NCBI GenBank assembly: GCA_009760885.1
Contig: CM019714.1
Location: 5,545,312-5,609,311 of the forward strand
DNA from: Achatina immaculata
Lineage: Eukaryota; Mollusca; Gastropoda; Stylommatophora; Achatinidae
DNA: 64,000 nucleotides
Direction of reading: 5' to 3'
The notes under the pieces are model-generated. The model was not told the origin of the DNA. It ran no database searches and saw only the letters and a program-made list of their open reading frames with translations. Within the stretch, counting starts at the first letter, position 1; each line of letters starts with the position of its first letter. A program made the translations under genes and the position numbers. Shown here one piece after another: positions 23,836 through 35,346 of this stretch.

Positions 23836-24297
23836 TGCATGTAGGCAATGTTTTGTATGTAGGCAATGTTGGGTATGTAGGCAATATTTTGTATGTAGGC
23901 AATGTTGGGTATGTAGGCAATGTTGGGTATGTAGGCAATGTTGGGTATGTAGGCAATGTTGGGTATGTAGGCAATGTTTTGTATGTAGGCAATGTTTTGT
24001 ATATAGGCAATGTTGGGCATGTAGGCAATGCTGGGCATGTAGCAAATACTGAGCATGTAGGCAATGTTTTGTATGTAGGCAATGTTGGGCATGTAGGCAA
24101 TGTTGGGTATGCAGGTAATGTTTTGTATGTAGGCAATGTTGGGCATGTAGGCAATGTTGGGTATATAGGTAATGTTTTGCATATAGGCAATGCTGGGCAT
24201 GTAGGCAATGATGGGTATGTAGGAAGTGTTGTGTATGTAGGTAATGTTAGGTGTGTAGGCAATGCTGGGCATGTAGGCGGTGTTGGGCATGTAGGCT
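23836..24297. repeat. 18-bp minisatellite
   Basis: About 26 copies of atgtaggcaatgttgggt. The length is divisible by three, hence six-residue peptide repeats in several frames on both strands; no protein is inferred. Confidence 0.95.
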
Positions 24298-24944
24298 TAT
24301 AATGTTAATCTTTGACACAATCATGGTGTGATCACGAAAGCACTAAGACCGCTTCCTGACTTAGCACAACCCCAAGTCTTGGAAGTCAATCGTGAGTCAG
24401 CGACCACTACGTCGCACCGATGCGTCCTCACTTCAAGCTAACCAAGAAAAGACCACAAGACCCCCCCCCCCCCTTTTCAATGGCTGAAATCAGCGCCACG
24501 CTGCCTCAATATTTAAACCACGCAGCCAAACTTGGACAAACTTTGGACATTCGCAGATCTCACGTGCTGTGGTGCCCTGCTCCCACGCGGACATCCATGA
24601 GATGGGATATCTTAAGTTGGTAGAGGAGTCTCAGCGCTCTACTCAGACTCATCAAACATTGACCAATTCTTCATCAACACAGGGAAGTCTGCTGGTGCCT
24701 TCCGCAGCCGATGATTGCAATCAGGTTCCAGGGACTGCTTCACTTACACCATGAAAACACTAGAGAAAGCATCAACAGTCTAACTTCTAGGCATCAGTTA
24801 AATTTTCGGGTTTTAACATATCACATATGAACTTGTGGGTAAGTGGAGGATGTATGTGTGTATGTGCGCACTCACACACACAGACTGCAACTGTAAAAAA
24901 AAGGGGGGAGGGCCTAGCTCTGTTGCTGGTCCTGTCACATTATA
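24298..24944. other. unassigned unique sequence
   Basis: No motif recognised. It contains a C-run at 24461-24473 and an A/G-run near 24895. Confidence 0.5.
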
Positions 24945-25190
24945 CCCGGGGCCTGCCCTTACATAAACCAGACACCAGCATAGCAAGACAGGCACTGACA
25001 CGGAATCCTCCAGGAAAGTGAAAACGAGGAAGATCTAGACTTACTTGGAGAAGAGAAATTATGACAGTGCTCAGAGACAAGGGATTCACATGGAAGGAAG
25101 CAGAGAATAATTCCAAGAACATGGATGGCTGGTTAACCTTTGTCCATGACCTATGCTCTCAAAGGAGTGAAAGGCGATGATGATGATGAC
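24945..25190 (+). pseudogene. LINE ORF2 C-terminal fragment
   Basis: The frame reads LPLHKPDTSIARQALTRNPP, a stop at about 25019, then KRGRSRLTWRREIMTVLRDK and FTWKEAENNSK, ending DLCSQRSERR. This is the extreme C-terminus of a LINE ORF2 (the RGRP..TWRRE block and terminal LC). A GAT-rich 3' tail (gatgatgatgatgacgatg) follows. The same family ends at 61715-61905 on the other strand. Confidence 0.8.
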
Positions 25191-25407
25191 GATGTGAAGG
25201 GACACTCGGGTCTCCCACTAGTGTATACGGGGTGGGGGAGAAAAGTCATTCGCCACGTGATCCGGAAGTGAAGGACCTAATATATATATAGGAACGCTAG
25301 GGTGAGAAATGAGTGTGCTACAAGTCAATATCGTCTGGGTTGGTTGCATATGTAGCAATTATCTCAGCCGGTCTGATATATATGTTATATATGATTATGA
25401 TTCATGA

Positions 25408-25424
25408 ATGTTCAACGCTGTGTA

Positions 25425-25462
<38 letters not shown>

Positions 25463-25474
25463 TACACAGCGTTG

Positions 25475-25479
<5 letters not shown>
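25408..25479. repeat. perfect 72-nt palindrome with AT core
   Basis: The arm atgttcaacgctgtgtattc is followed by a TA run and then its exact reverse complement, centred between 25443 and 25444. A second TA run follows to 25505. It would form a cruciform or, if transcribed, a hairpin. Confidence 0.95.
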
Positions 25480-25505
<26 letters not shown>

Positions 25506-25508
<3 letters not shown>

Positions 25509-26468
25509 GTAATGTGCAAAATGAGTATGTGTGCTACACGATCACTGTGGAGAAGAATCTTGGTGATTGATTCTAATATCGTTCTCTTGAAGGGCTCAAG
25601 CGATGCTCCATATGCTGTTATATTCATGTGAATTTAGTGTAGGCGATTCAAGGCATATGTTGGAATGAGGATCCCGACAACAAAAGCTACATCAAAGATG
25701 TAGTGGCAATGAAGCCGACGAAGTGAGGCTGAGAAACAGTGCGTTAGCACATGGTGAGATGGAGTAGTATTTCAGTGCGTTAGCACACATCAGGAGATTA
25801 TGTGTATTGATATTTCAGTGCGTTAGCACAACAGAAGATCACGCGTAGTATGGGGAGATGGCATGGCAGCAGTTTGCTATAAGTGCTGAAGTGCAGTGGC
25901 ACATCGCGATCCAAGGAGATGAGAATTTCATAAGAGCAGCAGTGGGCAAGGCTAGATAAGTGCGATGGCACAACTAGAAGAATGTGTGTGAAATTGTTTA
26001 TGGGGACCAATGGAGCCCAGGCCAGCATCAGGCATATATATATTTTAGTTTATCCTTAGAGAGTTAATATATTGCATTGCTGATATATGTCATACTTGAA
26101 CATGTTGCATTGATGATACATGTCATGCTTGTTACTATTATGATGATACATGTTGATGTCCTATGTATGTAATGTCTGTGGTGTGTCACTATGAGATATG
26201 TAGAGAGTGTTAATAAAAAAGATGTAAACTGATTTGCTGACTTGGTAATATGTATTCCATGTTGATGTCATGTATGAATGTGTGTAAGATGCTGAATTAA
26301 CTGGCATGCAGTGTCCTTGGAGGGGAGAATATAGGTTGGTGGTCATGGGGGTCGCGAGATCTTGGCCACGCAGCACGGTAGTACATGGCAAGGGAATACT
26401 TGAAACAGCTGGGTTGATCTATTTCTTCCTAATCTAAACCCACACAAATAAAGCAATTTTCAATTTAA
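25506..26468. other. unassigned; scattered 15-bp motif
   Basis: No gene recognised. The motif cagtgcgttagcaca occurs near 25738, 25773 and 25818, with weaker relatives near 25893 and 25958, an irregular dispersed repeat. Confidence 0.4.
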
Positions 26469-26469
26469 A

Positions 26470-26805
26470 AAACGGTAGGGAAAGGCTTCAGTCTGACATG
26501 ATGTTGTAGTGAAGTGGTAGGGAAAAGCTTCAGTCTGACATGATGTTGTAGTGAAGTGGTAGGGAAAAGCTTCAGTCTGGCATGATGTTGTAGTGAAGTG
26601 GTAAGGAAAGGCTTCAGTCTGACATTATGTTGTAGTGAAGTGGTAGGGAAAAGCTTCAGTCTGACATGATGATGTAGTGAAACTGTAGGGAAAAGCTTCA
26701 GTCTGACATGATGTTGTAGTGAAGTGGTAGGGAAAACCTTCAGTCTGACATGATGTTGTAGTGAAGTGGTCGGGAAAAGCTTCAATTTGTCATGCTGTTG
26801 TAGTG
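26470..26805. repeat. 42-bp minisatellite
   Basis: Eight copies of a unit containing gcttcagtctgacatgatgt and tgtagtgaagtggtaggg. Confidence 0.95.
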
Positions 26806-26874
26806 AAACTTTTTCCCCCGTTAACTTTTGTGTTTAGAAACTATTACACACCAAATAAGATCAAAACCTTTTAA

Positions 26875-27060
26875 ACTATCTACTGGAGGTCTAGGACACC
26901 AAGATCTTTTATACCATCTACTAGAGGTCCAGGACAGCAAGATCTTTTATACCATCTGCTGTAAGTTCAGGACACCAAGATCTTTTATACCATCTACTGG
27001 AGGTCTAGTACAGCAAGATCTTTTATACCATCTACTGGAGGTCCAGGATAGTAAGATCTC
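26875..27060. repeat. 39-bp minisatellite
   Basis: About five units containing agatcttttataccatctac. Confidence 0.95.
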
Positions 27061-27124
27061 TGGAAACATTTGTAGTCGGCAAACTTCTCCATCATCAAAA
27101 CATTATGTGGAGATGTAAGACAAC

Positions 27125-27305
27125 AGACACTGTATGCACATGTAAGACAAAAGAAAACTGACGTAAGAGAAAAGAAAACTGACGTAAGACAAAAGGAAAC
27201 AGACGTAAGACAAAAGAAAACAGACGTAAGACAAAAGAAAACAGGCGTAAGACAAAAGAAAACAGACGTAAGACAAAAGAAAACAGACGTAAGACAAAAG
27301 AAACA
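27125..27305. repeat. 21-bp minisatellite
   Basis: About nine copies of acgtaagacaaaagaaaaca plus g. Confidence 0.95.
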
Positions 27306-27837
27306 AAGAACACAGAATTTCACTATCTGGGACATTCAGCCAGGCTAACTCTTAATTTAAAAAAAATAAATAAAGGTGAACAGATTAAAGAAGAAAATTT
27401 AATTACGATCAAATAAATATGTAAAATAACAATCTAAAACTAATTTCAAATTTTGGTTCTGCCAAGAATTTCTCCGCCAACAATACTGGATAATTCTGAC
27501 CGGTATAGCTATCCAAGATCGATAGCTCGTTGCTAGGCAACACTTGTGTATAACGCGGCGTCTCCAAGCAACCGCCGCAAAACTTTTGATACACAAGATC
27601 AAACTGGAGAATGTGATTGTTAACAAAGAAAAAAACAACAGGGAGACTGTTGGGTTCTCCCCCCTTCTCTATCATGTCCTTTGAACCGTTATATCGTGCC
27701 TTCTTCAGCCGACGTCATGTTATCATGAACCGCATCCGCTGTGTCGGTTTTGGAGTGGGTTGCCGTGACTCCCTTGAAGTTGTCATGTTGATACAATGGG
27801 CAGATTGGCCAGCATATCCCCTGCTGAATATCTTATC
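27306..27837. other. unassigned; open minus-strand frame
   Basis: A minus-strand frame (27675-27409) includes SNELSILDSYTGQNYPVLLA and has non-repetitive composition, but I recognise no domain. Otherwise nothing. Confidence 0.3.
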
Positions 27838-28265
27838 TTATATTTTATATCCTTCCCGTGCCGTTAAACGTCACACAGGGCTCGCAAAGTAGTTCGCCAA
27901 TTTTTCCTGTCTTCGGCGAGTCTTTCAACTTCATCAAGGGATTTTATGCCTGCTAATTTGGCCTCTCTTAATAATGTCCTCTTCAGAGTTTCACGCGGTC
28001 TGCCTCTTTTTCTTCGGCCTGTTGTGTTCCACTTGATAGCTTGTTTTGGGATTCTCTGATCATTTCTTCTCATCAAGTGACCAACATATGTCCATCTCCT
28101 TTTCCTGATCACCCATCAGACTGGTTGTTGTTCAGTCATATGTCTTATCTCTGCATTGTTCTTGAATTCATTCCACTTGATGCCGAGTATTTTCCTTAGG
28201 CATCTGTTTTCAAAAGAGTCTGCTGAATATGCATACCGAATATTCGAACCTATACTCGACCCAAT
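27838..28265 (-). pseudogene. LINE ORF2 C-terminus and 3' tail
   Basis: Minus-strand frames give SFENRCLRKILGIKWNEFKN, then after a stop RKRRWTYVGHLMRRNDQRIP, RKRGRPRETLKRTLLREAKL and finally NWRTTLRALCDV. The ENRCLR..LGIKW, RRW..GHL.RR and RGRPRE blocks identify the LINE C-terminus. The tail reads gataagata-like repeats. The same family ends at 36715-36835 on the plus strand with the same ALCDV end and tail. Confidence 0.8.
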
Positions 28266-28339
28266 AACGACATCACATAAAATATTGTAGTAAGACTAGA
28301 CCTGGGCCAGTAATGTTTGAAATAATGAAACAAGTATTT

Positions 28340-28515
28340 CTCCTTTACATATCTACATACATACCTACAAACCTAGGAATCTACATACCTAGAAACATAC
28401 CTACAAACCTAGAAACATACATACATACATACATACATACATACATACACACACATACATACATACAACACACCCGCAAAAGTACATACATACCTACAAA
28501 CCTAGAAATCTGCAT
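28340..28515. repeat. ACAT/ACCT-type microsatellite
   Basis: Mixed acatacat, acctacaa and acctagaa tetramers and octamers. A related block lies at 28925-29032. Confidence 0.9.
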
Positions 28516-28924
28516 ACCTAAATACATATCTTTGATATTTTAAAATTTTACTAAGAAAACCATTTTAAAGCTGTATTAATATGGTCAGTGAATGCTAAGT
28601 CAACCAAATTTAGTATTTCCATAAGCAATTATATCAGTTAACACCTGGCTTTTGTACTGACTCTGTTGGTAAGATATGTATTGATAAAAAGTAGATTTCA
28701 CCCACAGATCATCTAGGGCTGATGCAGATAAAAGTTTTATATATAACTGGATCAGTAAATAAAATAAACTACAATACAGCCCCCCCCCCCCCTTCCGACT
28801 TCTTCTGGATTTAGGGAAGGAAAAGGCAGCCAGGCGTGATACTGACCATATCACCCTCTAGTGTGCTGACAGGTCAAGGAAAATATGGGCACTAACAACA
28901 TATCCCTATGTGCCTCTAAGGCAT
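28516..28924. other. unassigned unique sequence
   Basis: Nothing recognised; C-run at 28781-28792. Confidence 0.5.
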
Positions 28925-29032
28925 GACAGGGTTACCTACCTACTACATACATACCTACAAACCTACATACATACAAACCTACATACACACAAACCTACAT
29001 ACCTGGATACATGCATACACACACACACACAC
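28925..29032. repeat. ACAT/ACCT-type microsatellite
   Basis: Same composition as 28340-28515, ending in an ACAC run. Confidence 0.9.
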
Positions 29033-29174
29033 ACAAATTCTGCTGCAGTTAGAAACTGGAATGTGAATCTAGTAATGTGTTATCAGAACCTGCTATCTTT
29101 GCAAATTTCCGTGACTACGAGTCAGTGTACATGAAATACTTCATTTAAAACCTATCCCATCAATTTCTAATTAA

Positions 29175-29520
29175 ACATCTCCCTCTTCTCTTGTTTGTAA
29201 AATGTGTTACAGAAGATTAGCTGGCTTTCCTCATAGAACCCTATCAGTCTGTCCCACGCTCGTTTCTTTTACCAAGTCCATATTTTCCCATGATATAACT
29301 TCCTTCTCCAACTTGTTCAAGTCCGCCATTACTATTAGAACGTCTGTAGATCTGACGTGTTCTAAAACCTCTTGCACTTCCTCACAGAAAGCCTCTAGCT
29401 CTCCCTCTCCCTCTCCCTCTCCACATTCTTGTGTTGGTACACACGTCTGTAGGAGTGCGATTTTGAAGGCTTTTTGCTCTTAGTTTTAATAACATCGTTC
29501 TGAGTCTTATTTTAGAGATT
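29175..29520 (-). pseudogene. LINE endonuclease fragment, diverged
   Basis: Clearly homologous to 11925-12240 of the LINE above (shared ctgtcccacgctcgtttctt, acctcttgcacttcctc, cattcttgtgttggta), on the same strand. Only the middle of the endonuclease survives. A ctctcc hexamer has expanded near 29398-29422. It is more diverged than the triplicated copies, so an older insertion. Confidence 0.75.
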
Positions 29521-29976
29521 AATATAACATTCGAATCAGCATCTCTATAAATCACATTCTCCACCGCCAAAAAAAAAGAATGACTTGCCAGCTGGCCAGG
29601 AGAAAACTGCTGTTTTTGCCAATTTGTTCACGAATTTTTAAACACTTTGAACCAAGCTGATCCATACGTTGGATTTTTGACTGATAAACGAGAGGGGAAA
29701 AAATCTGGAATACAGTCTGCAAGGTAAGGGACAAGCTTGGGAGAAGGACTTTTATCTCTTGATCCACATGGTTCTGGAGAAGGATAGGGAGAATGCACTA
29801 CGGATTTCTCAATTCACAGATCAAATCGTATTATGAACCTGAAACTATTCGAATTACTACACCACATGACAGCATGACAGGTCAAGATGGCGGCGACAAG
29901 TCTAACGGCGTCAAGTTCTAAGTGCCACTATTTAACTCTTCAAACTAACGGCGCGATATGAGTGGTCACTGATAAC
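29521..29976. other. unassigned unique sequence
   Basis: Nothing recognised. Confidence 0.5.
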
Positions 29977-30810
29977 TTCTCGGCCTAAGGTACAAGTACT
30001 TGAAAAACACAGTTGATATTTGGTGCATTTGTAGATCAGGTTAATGTAAGATTAAACACCAAGTTTCAGGAAATTCACTGCAACCAATTTTTTTTTTTAA
30101 ACAGGCTACTAAAGTGGTAAGGAGTGGCAGAAATTGAGAAAATGGATAAAATTTATCATCAGGCAGTCATTCGCTACCTCTGCATCAAGGGCTTATCGTC
30201 GAAGGAGATCCATGAGGATGTGGTAGAGACTCTAGGGGAGAGCGTCCCATCTTACAACACAGTGAAGAAATGGGCAACTCAATTCAAACATGAAAGGGAG
30301 AGTCTGGAAGATGATCCCCGTCCAGGAAGACCAAGAACGGTAACCACCGATGAAACCACCGGCAGAATCCATGATATGATAATGGAGGATCGACGACTAA
30401 CTGAGCGGTACATTGCTACTGAGTTGGGCATCTCCCAGGAACCTGTTCATGACATTATTCACAATGATCTTCAAATGACAAAGGTCTCTGCTCGATGGGT
30501 CCCGAAACTTCTTGGGGCTGATCACAAACGACAGCGTCTCAACATGTCAAGAGACAATCTTGGCCATTCTTCTGCAGATCCTGAAAAGTTTCTTCAGTAA
30601 TTTGTGACTATGGATGAGACTTAGGTTCGTCATTTTCAACCAGAAACCAAAGAACAATCAAAGCAGTGGAAACACCATGGATCTCCACCTCCAAAGAAAG
30701 CAAGGGTAGAACCGGTGGTTATGTCTGTACGCAAAGTGATGGCTTCCATCTTTTGGGTTTCAGAAGGTGTACTATTGGTAGACTATCTTCAAAAGGGCAG
30801 AGTCTTTAAG
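29977..30810 (+). pseudogene. mariner (DD34D-type) transposase, second copy
   Basis: Same family as 476-1454, plus strand. The 5' terminus (cggcctaaggtacaa at 29981) matches the other copy. The frame starts at 30124 or 30142 (MAEIEKMDKIYHQAVIRYLC) and includes GLSSKEIHEDVVETLGES, RESLEDDPRPGRPRT and WVPKLLGADHKRQRL. It stops at 30598 (CAA-to-TAA type change), reads on through the first catalytic Asp in FVTMDET, and meets a second stop replacing the Trp of ETW. It then continues in frame through GSPPPKKAR to VDYLQKGR near 30800, where the element is truncated. Second and third catalytic residues are lost. Confidence 0.9.
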
Positions 30811-30949
30811 AAGTTTACTGCGTATGTAAAACAGAGGAAAACAGATACAAAATGTAGGAACTACCATCAAGAAATGTAATTTTTCACAATAAAACAGGAA
30901 GATGTTTTTTTCTTTCTCACAGCTGTGTCGTAACAGAAAGCTCAGTCTG

Positions 30950-31745
30950 TGATACACATCACAGAGCCGTCTAGTGTTAGCTAATCAGACAGCAGTCTTA
31001 ATTTCGTCCCAATTAACATCACAGAGCCGTCTAGTGTTAGCTAATCAGACAGCAGTCTTAATTTCGTACCAGTTAACATCACAGAACCGTCTAGTGTTAG
31101 CTAATCAGACAGCAGTCTTAATTTCGTACCAGTTAACATCACAGAGCCGTCTAGTGTTAGCTAATCAGACAGCAGTCTTAATTTCGTACCAGTTAACATC
31201 ACAGAGCCGTCTAGTGTTAGCTAATCAGACAGCAGTCTTAATTTCGTTCCAATTAACATCACAGAGCCGTCTAGTGTTAGCTAATCAGACAGCAGTCTTA
31301 ATTTCGTTCCAATTAACATCACAGAGCCGTCTAGTGTTAGCTAATCAGACAGCAGTCTTAATTTCGTACCAGTTAACATCACAGAGCCGTCTAGTGTTAG
31401 CTAATCAGACAGCAGTCTTAATTTCGTACCAGTTAACATCACAGAGCCGTCTAGTGTTAGCTAATCAGACAGCAGTCTTAATTTCGTACCAGTTAACATC
31501 ACAGAGCCGTCTAGTGTTAGCTAATCAGACAGCAGTCTTAATTTCGTACCAGTTAACATCACAGAGCCGTCTAGTGTTAGCTAATCAGACAGCAGTCTTA
31601 ATTTCGTACCAGTTAACATCACAGAGCCGTCTAGTGTTAGCTAATCAGACAGCAGTCTTAATTTCGTTCCAATTAACATCACAGAGCCGTCTAGTGTTAG
31701 CTAATCAGACAGCAGTCTTAATTTCGTCCCAATTAACATCACAGA
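30950..31745. repeat. 60-bp minisatellite
   Basis: Thirteen exact-length units containing agccgtctagtgttagctaa and agcagtcttaatttcgtacc. Copies differ at only a few sites. A further partial unit lies at 32501-32560, on the other side of a LINE insertion. Length divisible by three keeps the plus frame open (ANQTAVLISYQLTSQSRLVL repeats); this is not evidence of a protein. Confidence 0.95.
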
Positions 31746-32500
31746 TCCACAACACAAAAAGGAATGGAAAAACTAATTATGTCAGTCCGTAAGAATAGCG
31801 AAGAGCAGAACCTCTATCTTAATGCAAAGAAATCTAAACTGATGACAACTGACAAAACAAACAAGGCAGCTGAAATATATATCAATGAGGAAAAATTGGA
31901 AGAAGTGGAGAGTTTTGAATATCTTGGATCACTGCTAACTAATAATGGAGATACAATGAGGGAAATTAAAAGGAGGAAATCTATCGCTCTTCAGAAAGTA
32001 AAACAACTAAAGAATCTGTGGAGAAGAGCAGACAGAATTACAAAAATAAGATTTTTAAGGGCATGCATCTTTCTCATTACAACATATGGCTGTGAGACCT
32101 GGACACTTAACAAAACAGCTGAGAAACATACAAATGCCTTTGAATGTAAATGCTACAGAAGAGTTCTCCAAATATCGTGGACACAAAAAAGAACAAATAT
32201 ATCTATACTACAAGAGCTTAATATTGAAGAAGGTTGGCTAGTAAAGAGGATTAAAGAGAGAAAACTTAAATATTTTGGACACATTAAACCTCATGATAAT
32301 TTAGAGAAGACCATATTGGAAGGATACATAATGGGAAAAAGAAAAAGAGGAAGACCAAAACGAAGATGGCTGCAAGAAATCGTTGACGATCTGCAAATGG
32401 ACTCGGCCGCAGCAGGCCATCTTGCTCACAGCCGAGAGGCCTACAGGAGTGCTGTTTGGGATGCAAAGTTCCGCAAGGGACATGCAAATGAATGAATGAA
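31746..32500 (+). mobile_element. young 5'-truncated LINE insertion
   Basis: LINE 3' end bounded by a 12-bp target-site duplication (taacatcacaga at 31734-31745 and 32501-32512), inserted into the 60-bp array. The open frame, from 31746 to the stop at 32493-32495, has no internal stop: about 249 codons of the ORF2 C-terminal half. Blocks include ESFEYLGSLLTNNGDTMREI, FLITTYGCETWTLNKTAEKH, KLKYFGHIKPHDNLEK and KRKRGRPKRRWLQEIV, ending FRKGHANE. The 3' tail is an ATGA tetranucleotide repeat, as in RTE-like and some other LINEs. It lacks endonuclease and RT catalytic core, so it is dead on arrival. A near-identical shorter copy lies at 58742-59126. Confidence 0.9.
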
Positions 32501-32569
32501 TAACATCACAGAACCGTCTAGTGTTAGCTAAACAGATAATTTCGTCCCAGTTAAAAGCGGTGCCGGAAC

Positions 32570-33510
32570 CATCGACTCCTCTTTCACAGTACATATATCA
32601 CACTCTTCTCTCTATCAGTACACATATAACACTCTTCTCTCTCTCTGTACATATATCACACTCTTCTCTCTATCAGTACACATATAACACTCTTCTCTCT
32701 CTCTCTCTCAGTACATATATCACACTCTTCTCTCTCAGTACACTCTTCTCTCTCTCAGTACATATACTACACTCTCACTCTCTCTCTCAGTACATATACT
32801 ACACTCTTCTCTCTCTCTCAATACATATACTACACTTCTCTCTCTCTCAGAATATATACTACACTCTCTCTCAGTACATATATTACACTTCTCTCTCTCT
32901 ATCTCTCTCTCAGTACATATACTACACTCTTCTCTCTCTCTCCCTATCTCTCTCTCAGTACATATACTACACTTCTCTCTCTCTCAGTACATATACTACA
33001 CTCTTCTCTCTCTCTCAGAATATATACTACACTCTCTCTCAGAACATATACTACACTCTTCTCTCTCTCTCAGTACATATACTACACTTCTCTCTCTCTC
33101 TCTCTCAGAATACATATTACACACACTCTCTCTCTCTCAGTACATATATCACACTCTTCTCTATCTCAGTACATATATCACACTCTTCTCTATCTCAGTA
33201 CATACATCACACTCTTTTCTCTCTCTCTCTCTCTCACTCTCAGTACATAAATCACACTCTTCTCTGCCAGTACACATATCAAACTCTTCTCTCTCTCACA
33301 GTACACATATCAAACTCTTCTCTCTCTCTCTCACACAGTACACATATCACACTCTTCTCTCTCTCTCACACAGTACATATACTACACTCTTCTCTCTCTC
33401 ACAGTACAAATACTACACTCTTCTCTCTCTCACACAGTACATATACTACACTCTTCTCTCTCTCTTTCTCTCTCTCACACACAGTACATATATCATACTG
33501 CTGGTCTCTT
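32570..33510. repeat. CT-rich minisatellite
   Basis: About 30 irregular units of cagtacatatactacactct plus a variable CT run. Length variation sits mostly in the CT part. Confidence 0.95.
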
Positions 33511-33734
33511 CCTCATATTAGACATAATTGACCAACAACAACAAAAGACACAAATATAAAGGCCGGTTAAGTGCATAATGACACGGAAACCTGCGTCAAT
33601 CCCGAATTTAACAAACAACAAGTTCGCTAACCACAGATATTTTTTAAAGTGTTTTTACGCTTCATAACAATACAAAACACACCAACACACACTTATATAC
33701 ATATGAAGGTGGCCATTTATTTTTTTAAATACTA
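33511..33734. other. unassigned unique sequence
   Basis: Nothing recognised. Confidence 0.5.
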
Positions 33735-34210
33735 GACTGTGTTACATAGATCCAAAATTGATATATGGTTGTGGAGCTTTCATAGTCAACAGAAAGATGA
33801 TAAAGAAACTGGAAGCAACAGAGATGTGGTTTTGGAAAAAAAGATACAACAAATACCCTGGACAGACAGACAGAGAGACAGACAGACGGACAAATAAAAA
33901 AAAACAGGTCTTCAAAGAAGTTTCCGAACAATGAAAACTAGTTAAAATGATCAGAAAAAAAAGGCAGTCAAAATTTCTTGGACATGTTATGAGAAGTCAA
34001 AAGTTGAAGATCCTTGTAATCACTGGAAAATTCAAGGGGAAAAGGAGACGCAGGAGATCAAGAAAAAAATATCTCTCAGTGGACTGACCAAGTGGCAGGG
34101 AAAAAGAAAAGCATGTGAACTAATCGGGAACACCAAGGACCGCGCAAGATGGAGAAGCAGGACCGTCAGTGCCTGGTCTCCAGACTCCTCTGCTGCTAAG
34201 AAAAAAGAAG
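33735..34210 (+). pseudogene. LINE ORF2 C-terminal fragment
   Basis: Plus-strand frames give KLIYGCGAFIVNRKMIKKLE and ATEMWFWKKR, then after an ACAG-type microsatellite (33862-33892) MIRKKRQSKFLGHVMRSQKL and GKFKGKRRRRRSRKKYLS. LYGCETW, EATEMWF and FLGHVMRR blocks mark this region in related LINEs. Stops and a frameshift are present. It ends against the opposite-strand LINE at 34238. Confidence 0.7.
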
Positions 34211-34237
34211 AGACAGCTACTGTCGGTACCGCTGATT

Positions 34238-35346
34238 TTATTTTTTTAAATCTCTTCTTTCAGGATACAAACAACATCTCCACAGATGTTTTTCTCCACC
34301 TGACTCACAATACAAACAACATCTCCACAAATGTTTGTCATCTATAAGCTTTACTGGTCGTTTCTGAAGTGAGTGAAGTCTTTTCATGTTTGACATGGAA
34401 CAACCATCCCAGACTGTGGAACAGTAGTCCACGTTTTTTTGTACATGTGATATGTAGTATATTTTTCTGGTGTCTATGTGAAGAAAATGTTTAATTTTAG
34501 TAAATTGGTAAACTTTTTGTGCAATGAGTTTGGTTAGATTGTCTACATGATGATTCCACCTGAGGTGGTGGTCAATCATGAGACCTAAAGTTTTATGTTC
34601 ACTAACATTCTCTACCTGTGAAGTTCCAGCATAAAGCTGTAGTGTTGTTGTTGGTGAATTTGTTAATTTCTGTCTTGTTGTAATGAGCATGGATTCTGTT
34701 TTGCTGGTGTTTATGAGCATTTTGTTGTTGCTCCAGTTAATTAGACTGTTTATTTCAATTTGAAGAGTTGACTCAAGGTTAATACGGTCTTTGTCACTAG
34801 TGTAAACTGTGCAGTCATCAGCAAATAGGTCACAGGATGATTTTTTTGAGATGAAGTGGAAGATCATTGATGTAGATGGTGAAAAAGAGAGGACCAAGAA
34901 TAGACCCTTGTGGAACACCATTATCAACCACAGATGAACCTGACTTATAATTTTTGAGGGAAACCATCTGTTGTCTGTTGGAAAGAAAAGATGTAATAAA
35001 TTTTGTCAAGTCAGGGTGTAATCTATAAGTCTCAAGCTTTCTAACTAGGATTTCATGATCAATCATGTCAAATGCTTTTTTTTAAGTCAACAAAGACAGC
35101 ACTGCATAATTTATCATCGTTTATATCAGATAACCAACACTCTGTCATTTTTATGAGAGCTGTGTCGTAGGAATGTTTTGGCCTAAAACCTAACTGACAG
35201 TCAACAATCAAATCATTTTCTTGCATGTGTTGTAAGGTTGTTTTTTTTTTGTATGTTGTTTTTCTAGGGGTTTTGACAAAGTTGATAGATTTTGGAAATC
35301 GGTCTATATCTTGAGGGATATATATATGAGAGAGAGAGTTGCACAC
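34238..35346 (-). pseudogene. LINE reverse transcriptase (YADD-class), frameshifted
   Basis: Minus strand, read from 35346. GFRPKHSYDTALIKM leads to RT motif A with VFVDLKKS, an extra A in an A-run near 35080 causing a frameshift, then FDMIDHEILVRKLETY. VDNGVPQGSILGPLFF and IYINDL follow (template-grip box), then the catalytic box as LFADDCTVY, with both Asp present. The C-terminal half reads EHKTLGLMIDHHLRWNHHVD and DYCSTVWDGCSMSNMKRLHS. At the 3' end a segment of about 50 bp encoding KHLWRCCLY is duplicated. At least two frameshifts; the endonuclease is missing. A different LINE family from those ending in GHANE or ALCDV. Confidence 0.85.

Noticed and set aside
29382..29570. Arg-rich minus frame (RGRGRGRARG)
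   Set aside because: Comes from a ctctcc hexamer expansion inside a diverged LINE endonuclease fragment.
30974..31792. 272-codon plus frame with 20-residue repeats
   Set aside because: Exact consequence of a 60-bp array; it runs into the LINE insertion.
32521..33531. 336-codon plus frame rich in SLSL and YITL
   Set aside because: Produced by the CT-rich array.
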